In this document: in pieces, positions 14,692 to 17,426 of the stretch
How the letters are laid out: the number at the start of each line of letters is the position of its first letter
Position numbering within the stretch: the stretch's first letter is position 1
Source: JAZKDW01 sp040387375
Lineage (GTDB): Bacteria > Pseudomonadota > Gammaproteobacteria > Burkholderiales > Burkholderiaceae_D
Direction: 5' to 3'
Length of the DNA: 17,426 nucleotides
NCBI GenBank assembly: GCA_040387375.1
Contig: JAZKDW010000077.1
Span: forward strand, 1 to 17,426
Notes under the pieces: generated by a model
Database searches by the model: none
What the model was told of the DNA's origin: nothing
What the model saw: the letters and a program-made list of their open reading frames with translations, nothing else
Translations under genes and position numbers: made by a program

Positions 14692-15588
14692 ATGAAAAAA
14701 TCATTCATCGCAGCGTCGCTGCTGCTGTTGTCCCTGCCTTCTTTCGCCGCCCTCAATGTGCTTGCCTGCGAGCCGGAATGGGCGGCCTTGACGGCGGAAC
14801 TCGGCGGCGACAAGGTGAACGTGGCGAGCGCGACCACGGCCCTGCAGGATCCGCACCGCATTGAAGCGCGGCCAAGGCTGATTGCCCGCGCCCGCAATGC
14901 CGATCTGCTGGTGTGCACCGGCCTCGAACTGGAAGCGGGCTGGCTGCCGATTCTTGTCCAGCAATCCGGCAATCCGAAAATCGCAGCGGGAAAACCCGGT
15001 TATTTCGAGGCTGGTCATGTCGTGCCGCGGCTGGAGATTCCCACACGTGTGGACCGCGCCGATGGTGATGTGCATGCCGGCGGCAATCCGCATATCCAGC
15101 AGGACCCGCGTAATATCCTGCGGGTCGCCGACGCGCTGGCGAAACGGCTGGCTGAAATCGATCCGGGCAACACCACGGTCTACCAGTCGCGCCACAAGGA
15201 TTTTTCGGCGAAATGGAATGCCGCGATGCTGGAGTGGAGCCGGCGGGCGGCGCCGCTGAAAGGTCTGGCCGTCGTCGAACAGCACAAGAACATGGCTTAT
15301 CTGCTGAACTGGCTGGGCATGCGCAGCATCGGCACGCTGGAACCGAAACCGGGCGTCGAACCGAGCGTTGCACATTTGTCGGCGCTCCTCAACAGCCTGC
15401 AGGGGCAGGCGCCAAAAATGGTATTGCGCGCCGCGTATCAGGATGGTCGGCCTGCGCAATGGTTCTCTGAACGTGCGCGTATTCCGGCGGTCGTGATGCC
15501 TTTCACGGTCGGCGGCAGCGACCAGGCGAAGGATCTGTTCGGCCTGTTCGATGACAGCATCCAGCGTTTGCTGGATGCAGCCAAATGA
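14692..15588 (+). CDS. ZnuA-like metal ABC transporter substrate-binding protein
   Basis: This 298-residue periplasmic protein of the cluster A-I (ZnuA/TroA) family captures Zn2+ or a similar ion. Start ATG 14692 is chosen over 14686 because AAAGG, overlapping the porin stop codon, lies 6 nt upstream. The signal peptide is MKKSFIAASLLLLSLPSFA. Likely ligands by family position are H55 (LQDPHRIEARP), H134 (HAGGNPHIQQDPRN), H198 (VVEQHKNMAYLL) and D277 (GGSDQAKDLF). The long His/Asp-rich loop of E. coli ZnuA is replaced by a short VDRADGDVHAGGN stretch. The end overlaps the permease start in ATGA, so the two are translationally coupled. Metal specificity is inferred. Confidence 0.9.
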   Translation: MKKSFIAASLLLLSLPSFAALNVLACEPEWAALTAELGGDKVNVASATTALQDPHRIEARPRLIARARNADLLVCTGLELEAGWLPILVQQSGNPKIAAGKPGYFEAGHVVPRLEIPTRVDRADGDVHAGGNPHIQQDPRNILRVADALAKRLAEIDPGNTTVYQSRHKDFSAKWNAAMLEWSRRAAPLKGLAVVEQHKNMAYLLNWLGMRSIGTLEPKPGVEPSVAHLSALLNSLQGQAPKMVLRAAYQDGRPAQWFSERARIPAVVMPFTVGGSDQAKDLFGLFDDSIQRLLDAAK

Positions 15589-16337
15589 CTACGGCATCCG
15601 TCGACCTGGCGATTGTCTTGCCCGCCCTGCTGGCGGGGATCCTGGTGCTGATGACACACATACCGCTGGGCGCGCAGGTGCTCAGGCGCGGCATTGTGTT
15701 CATCGACCTGGCGATTGCCCAGATCGCCGCGCTCGGGGTAATCGGCGCCAGTGCGGCCGGCCTTGAACCGCAGGGCTGGGCAGTGCAGATCGCCGCCGGC
15801 AGCGCGGCGCTGCTGGGCGCCATTCTGCTGACCTGGACCGAAAAACGCTGGCCCGATGTGCAGGAAGCGCAGATCGGCGTGCTGTTCGTTCTTGCTGCCA
15901 CTGGCGGCGTGCTGCTGCTGGCGCATAATCCGCACGGCGGCGAACATCTGCGCGACCTGCTTGCAGGCCAGATTTTGTGGGTGAGCTACGCACAACTGAT
16001 TGCACCAGCGATCGTGACTGCCCTGGTCGGCGCGGCCTTATTGATTTTCAGGGAGCGCTTGAGCCGGCTGGGGTTTTATCTGATCTTCTCACTGGCCGTC
16101 ACGGCGTCGGTGCAACTGGTGGGTGTCTATCTGGTGTTCGCCAGCCTGATCGTGCCAGCGCTCGCGGTACGCCAATATGAGGACAAACTGCGCTTGCCGC
16201 TGGCCGGCGTGGTCGGCATCGGCGGTTATGCCAGCGGATTATTGCTGTCCATGGTTTTCGATTTGCCTTCCGGCGCGCTGATCGTCTGGTGCCTGACACT
16301 GTTCGCCATCCTTGTGTACGCCTGCAGACATAAATGA
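15585..16337 (+). CDS. ZnuB-like metal ABC transporter permease
   Basis: This 250-residue integral membrane protein of the ABC-3 family (ZnuB/MntB) has seven or eight hydrophobic segments. The family-typical early region IPLGAQVLRRGIVFIDLAIAQ is at about 26-46, and VQLVGVYLVFASLIVPALAV near 170-190 corresponds to the conserved LVGxxLVxAxLIxPAA block. It forms the transport channel and partners the upstream binding protein through the overlapping ATGA. A cytoplasmic ATPase is required for transport but none follows or precedes it. The remaining 115 bp to the next gene hold no clear terminator. Confidence 0.92.
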   Translation: MTTASVDLAIVLPALLAGILVLMTHIPLGAQVLRRGIVFIDLAIAQIAALGVIGASAAGLEPQGWAVQIAAGSAALLGAILLTWTEKRWPDVQEAQIGVLFVLAATGGVLLLAHNPHGGEHLRDLLAGQILWVSYAQLIAPAIVTALVGAALLIFRERLSRLGFYLIFSLAVTASVQLVGVYLVFASLIVPALAVRQYEDKLRLPLAGVVGIGGYASGLLLSMVFDLPSGALIVWCLTLFAILVYACRHK

Positions 16338-16403
16338 TGCTGACTGAATCGAAGGCTGCGCGGGATTGAAAGTGCTTTACTACCCCCTGCAGGTGCGTTA
16401 AAT

Positions 16404-16431
16404 TTGATACTTTAGAGCAACAAAATAGCAT
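16404..16431 (+). promoter_or_regulatory. Possible sigma-70 promoter before the small basic protein
   Basis: TTGATA (16404-16409) and TAGCAT (16426-16431) are 16 nt apart in a locally AT-rich stretch after the permease gene. The -35 matches consensus in five of six bases and the -10 in four of six. The start codon at 16453 would leave a leader of about 15 nt that includes the AGGGG ribosome-binding site. Confidence 0.35.
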
Positions 16432-16452
16432 GGAAGGTTCAAGGGGCAGGAA

Positions 16453-16674
16453 ATGAATTGGTTCAGGCGCTGGATTGAGCAACGTCGTGTAAAGAAGCTG
16501 AAATTGAAAATCGCAAAAATGAAACGCGAAGCCGAGGCCGCAGCGGTGGAACCGCTCATGCCCGCCGTTAACACGATCAGCGGCAGAATTCGGCTGGAGC
16601 GTATCGATGTGCTGGAAAAAGCGGTGGAAAAAATTGACGCCCAGCGGACTCCCCGGCCTACTCCCCCGGCCTGA
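16453..16674 (+). CDS. Small basic protein of unknown function
   Basis: This 73-residue protein is not assigned to a family. The first 28 residues are a strongly basic amphipathic helix (MNWFRRWIEQRRVKKLKLKI), followed by an Ala/Glu-rich stretch. A second helix (RLERIDVLEKAVEKIDAQ) follows, and the tail is Pro-rich. No signal peptide or cysteine is present. AGGGG lies 7 nt before the ATG, supporting a real gene. It precedes the DUF924 gene by 24 bp on the same strand, so the two may be co-transcribed. Membrane-surface or nucleic-acid binding would suit the charge but is a guess. Confidence 0.6.
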   Translation: MNWFRRWIEQRRVKKLKLKIAKMKREAEAAAVEPLMPAVNTISGRIRLERIDVLEKAVEKIDAQRTPRPTPPA

Positions 16675-16698
16675 GACAGGTTAGCGAAAGTATAAACA

Positions 16699-17298
16699 AT
16701 GGAAAGCCCGGAGACCATCAGGGAATTCTGGTTTGGCCGCAGCAGCGACGACAAGGTCACGGCGGATCAGCAGTCCGCGCTCTGGTGGAAAAAACATCCG
16801 GAAACAGACCGGCTGATCCGGCAACGGTTCGAGCCCTGCATGATGCGGGCGGCGCAGCACACGCTGGACGACTGGCTGGCGACACCAACCGGCCGCCTTG
16901 CTCTGATACTGCTCACCGATCAGTTCCCCAGGAATAGCTACCGCGACTCGCCACAGTCATTCGCGTTTGACCCGCTGGCGCTCGCCTGGGCCAGGGAAGG
17001 CCTGGCAAAGAATGTGCATCTGGCGCTACGGCCGATCGAGCGCCTGTTTTTTTACCTGCCGCTCGAGCATTCGGAATCGCGGGAAGATCAGAACTTGTCG
17101 GTATCGTTGTGCGAAGAACTGGTGGAAAACGCCAGCCCGGATCAAAAGCCGGTATTCGCAGGTTTCCTGGATTTCGCACTGCGCCACCAAAAAATCATCG
17201 AGCGATTCGGGCGTTTCCCGCATCGTAACAAGATACTGGGGCGCGCCTCCACACCGGAAGAAGCCGAATTCCTGAAGGAGAAGGGTTCGTCATTTTAA
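16699..17298 (+). CDS. DUF924 family protein
   Basis: This 199-residue protein matches the DUF924 family throughout. It has an opening IREFWFGRSSDD, WWKKHPETDRLIRQRF, the signature ILLTDQFPRNSYRD (about 70-83), a mid LPLEHSES, and the end FGRFPHRNKILGRASTPEEA. The fold is a TPR-like helical bundle and length is typical. It is cytoplasmic by sequence. Family biochemical activity is not established. The ribosome-binding site is poor, but the start fits the family N-terminus. The gene ends 13 bp before the strong leftward terminator's T-tract. Confidence 0.92.
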   Translation: MESPETIREFWFGRSSDDKVTADQQSALWWKKHPETDRLIRQRFEPCMMRAAQHTLDDWLATPTGRLALILLTDQFPRNSYRDSPQSFAFDPLALAWAREGLAKNVHLALRPIERLFFYLPLEHSESREDQNLSVSLCEELVENASPDQKPVFAGFLDFALRHQKIIERFGRFPHRNKILGRASTPEEAEFLKEKGSSF

Positions 17299-17310
17299 CC
17301 AGCGCTCCAT

Positions 17311-17341
17311 AAAAAAAGCCCTTGAAAACCAATCAAGGGCT
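17311..17341 (-). terminator. Strong intrinsic terminator, leftward
   Basis: AGCCCTTGA (17317-17325) pairs perfectly with TCAAGGGCT (17333-17341) around a 7-nt loop. On the minus strand the stem is followed by seven T residues (complement of 17311-17317). The plus strand has no T-tract after the stem, so it acts mainly on leftward transcription entering from the right edge. Confidence 0.85.
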
Positions 17342-17345
17342 CTGC

Positions 17346-17370
17346 CGGATCGGGACGCAGTCCCAATCCG
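17346..17370. other. Second hairpin next to the terminator
   Basis: CGGATCGGGAC (17346-17356) and GTCCCAATCCG (17360-17370) form an 11-bp stem with one mismatch and a 3-nt GCA loop. It has no T-tract. On the minus strand it lies between the possible gene end at 17394 and the terminator, so it could shield the transcript 3' end. Confidence 0.5.
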
Positions 17371-17393
17371 ATTCATCACATTCCGCGCGCCTG

Positions 17394-17426
17394 TTACTCT
17401 TCCTGGAACGCTTCCTCGCGTTTTTT
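17394..17426 (-). CDS. Possible C-terminal end of a gene entering from the right
   Basis: A minus-strand frame reaching the window edge reads KKREEAFQEE and ends with TAA at 17394-17396. The acidic, helical tail followed by a strong leftward terminator 50 bp later fits a gene end. Ten codons are too few to identify the protein, and another frame cannot be excluded. Confidence 0.35.
   Translation of the reverse strand, partial: KKREEAFQEE

Noticed and set aside
14701..15459. Minus-strand open frame of 252 codons opposite the ZnuA-like gene
   Set aside because: Antisense to a gene with a signal peptide and metal-binding residues; low-complexity composition.

Overview
The window reads as the chromosome of a GC-rich betaproteobacterium, most likely Burkholderiales and possibly Oxalobacteraceae. 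The basis is codon and base composition plus the protein families present: an FdwBA-type formate dehydrogenase, a DUF3305/DUF3306 pair, an ApbC of the betaproteobacterial kind and a ModE-like regulator with a molybdate-binding-protein-like domain. This placement is an inference from protein character, not from a marker gene.

Left edge (1-461): a tandem array of about 145-bp units carrying 20-bp palindromes of the dRS3/REP-like type (core ATTCCCGC...GCGGGAAT). One unit is broken by a 79-bp insert that holds two compact hairpins. The array runs into the 3' end of the first gene.

Minus-strand formate dehydrogenase operon (9374 down to 443), in transcription order: fused NuoE/NuoF-type diaphorase subunit (fdwB-like, TTG start), NuoG-like catalytic subunit with a cysteine active site (fdwA-like), iron-sulfur carrier ApbC/Mrp, DUF3305 protein, DUF3306 protein, and a 700-residue polyferredoxin with motifs for about six [4Fe-4S] clusters. 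Several neighbours overlap or nearly abut. Together they would oxidise formate with NAD+ (or reduce CO2), with an Fe-S loading factor and an extra electron-transfer or assembly module. Divergent from this operon (9529-11262) are a ModE-like regulator and the molybdenum-cofactor enzyme mobA. Both fit a Mo/W-bis-MGD enzyme.

Middle (11380-12676): a hemerythrin-like protein, a 63-residue lipoprotein ending in a CPPGQAMKGRC tail, and an exported protein of unknown function whose likely start is GTG at 12676.

Plus-strand metal-uptake operon (12834-16337): a promoter, a small exported His/Cys protein (DUF2946-like), an outer-membrane beta-barrel with an N-terminal coiled coil, a ZnuA-like binding protein and a ZnuB-like permease. 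No ATPase gene is present in this operon or anywhere in the window.

Right edge: a small basic protein, a DUF924 protein, then a strong intrinsic terminator pointing left. The terminator would end a gene entering from the right, of which only the last ten codons may be visible.
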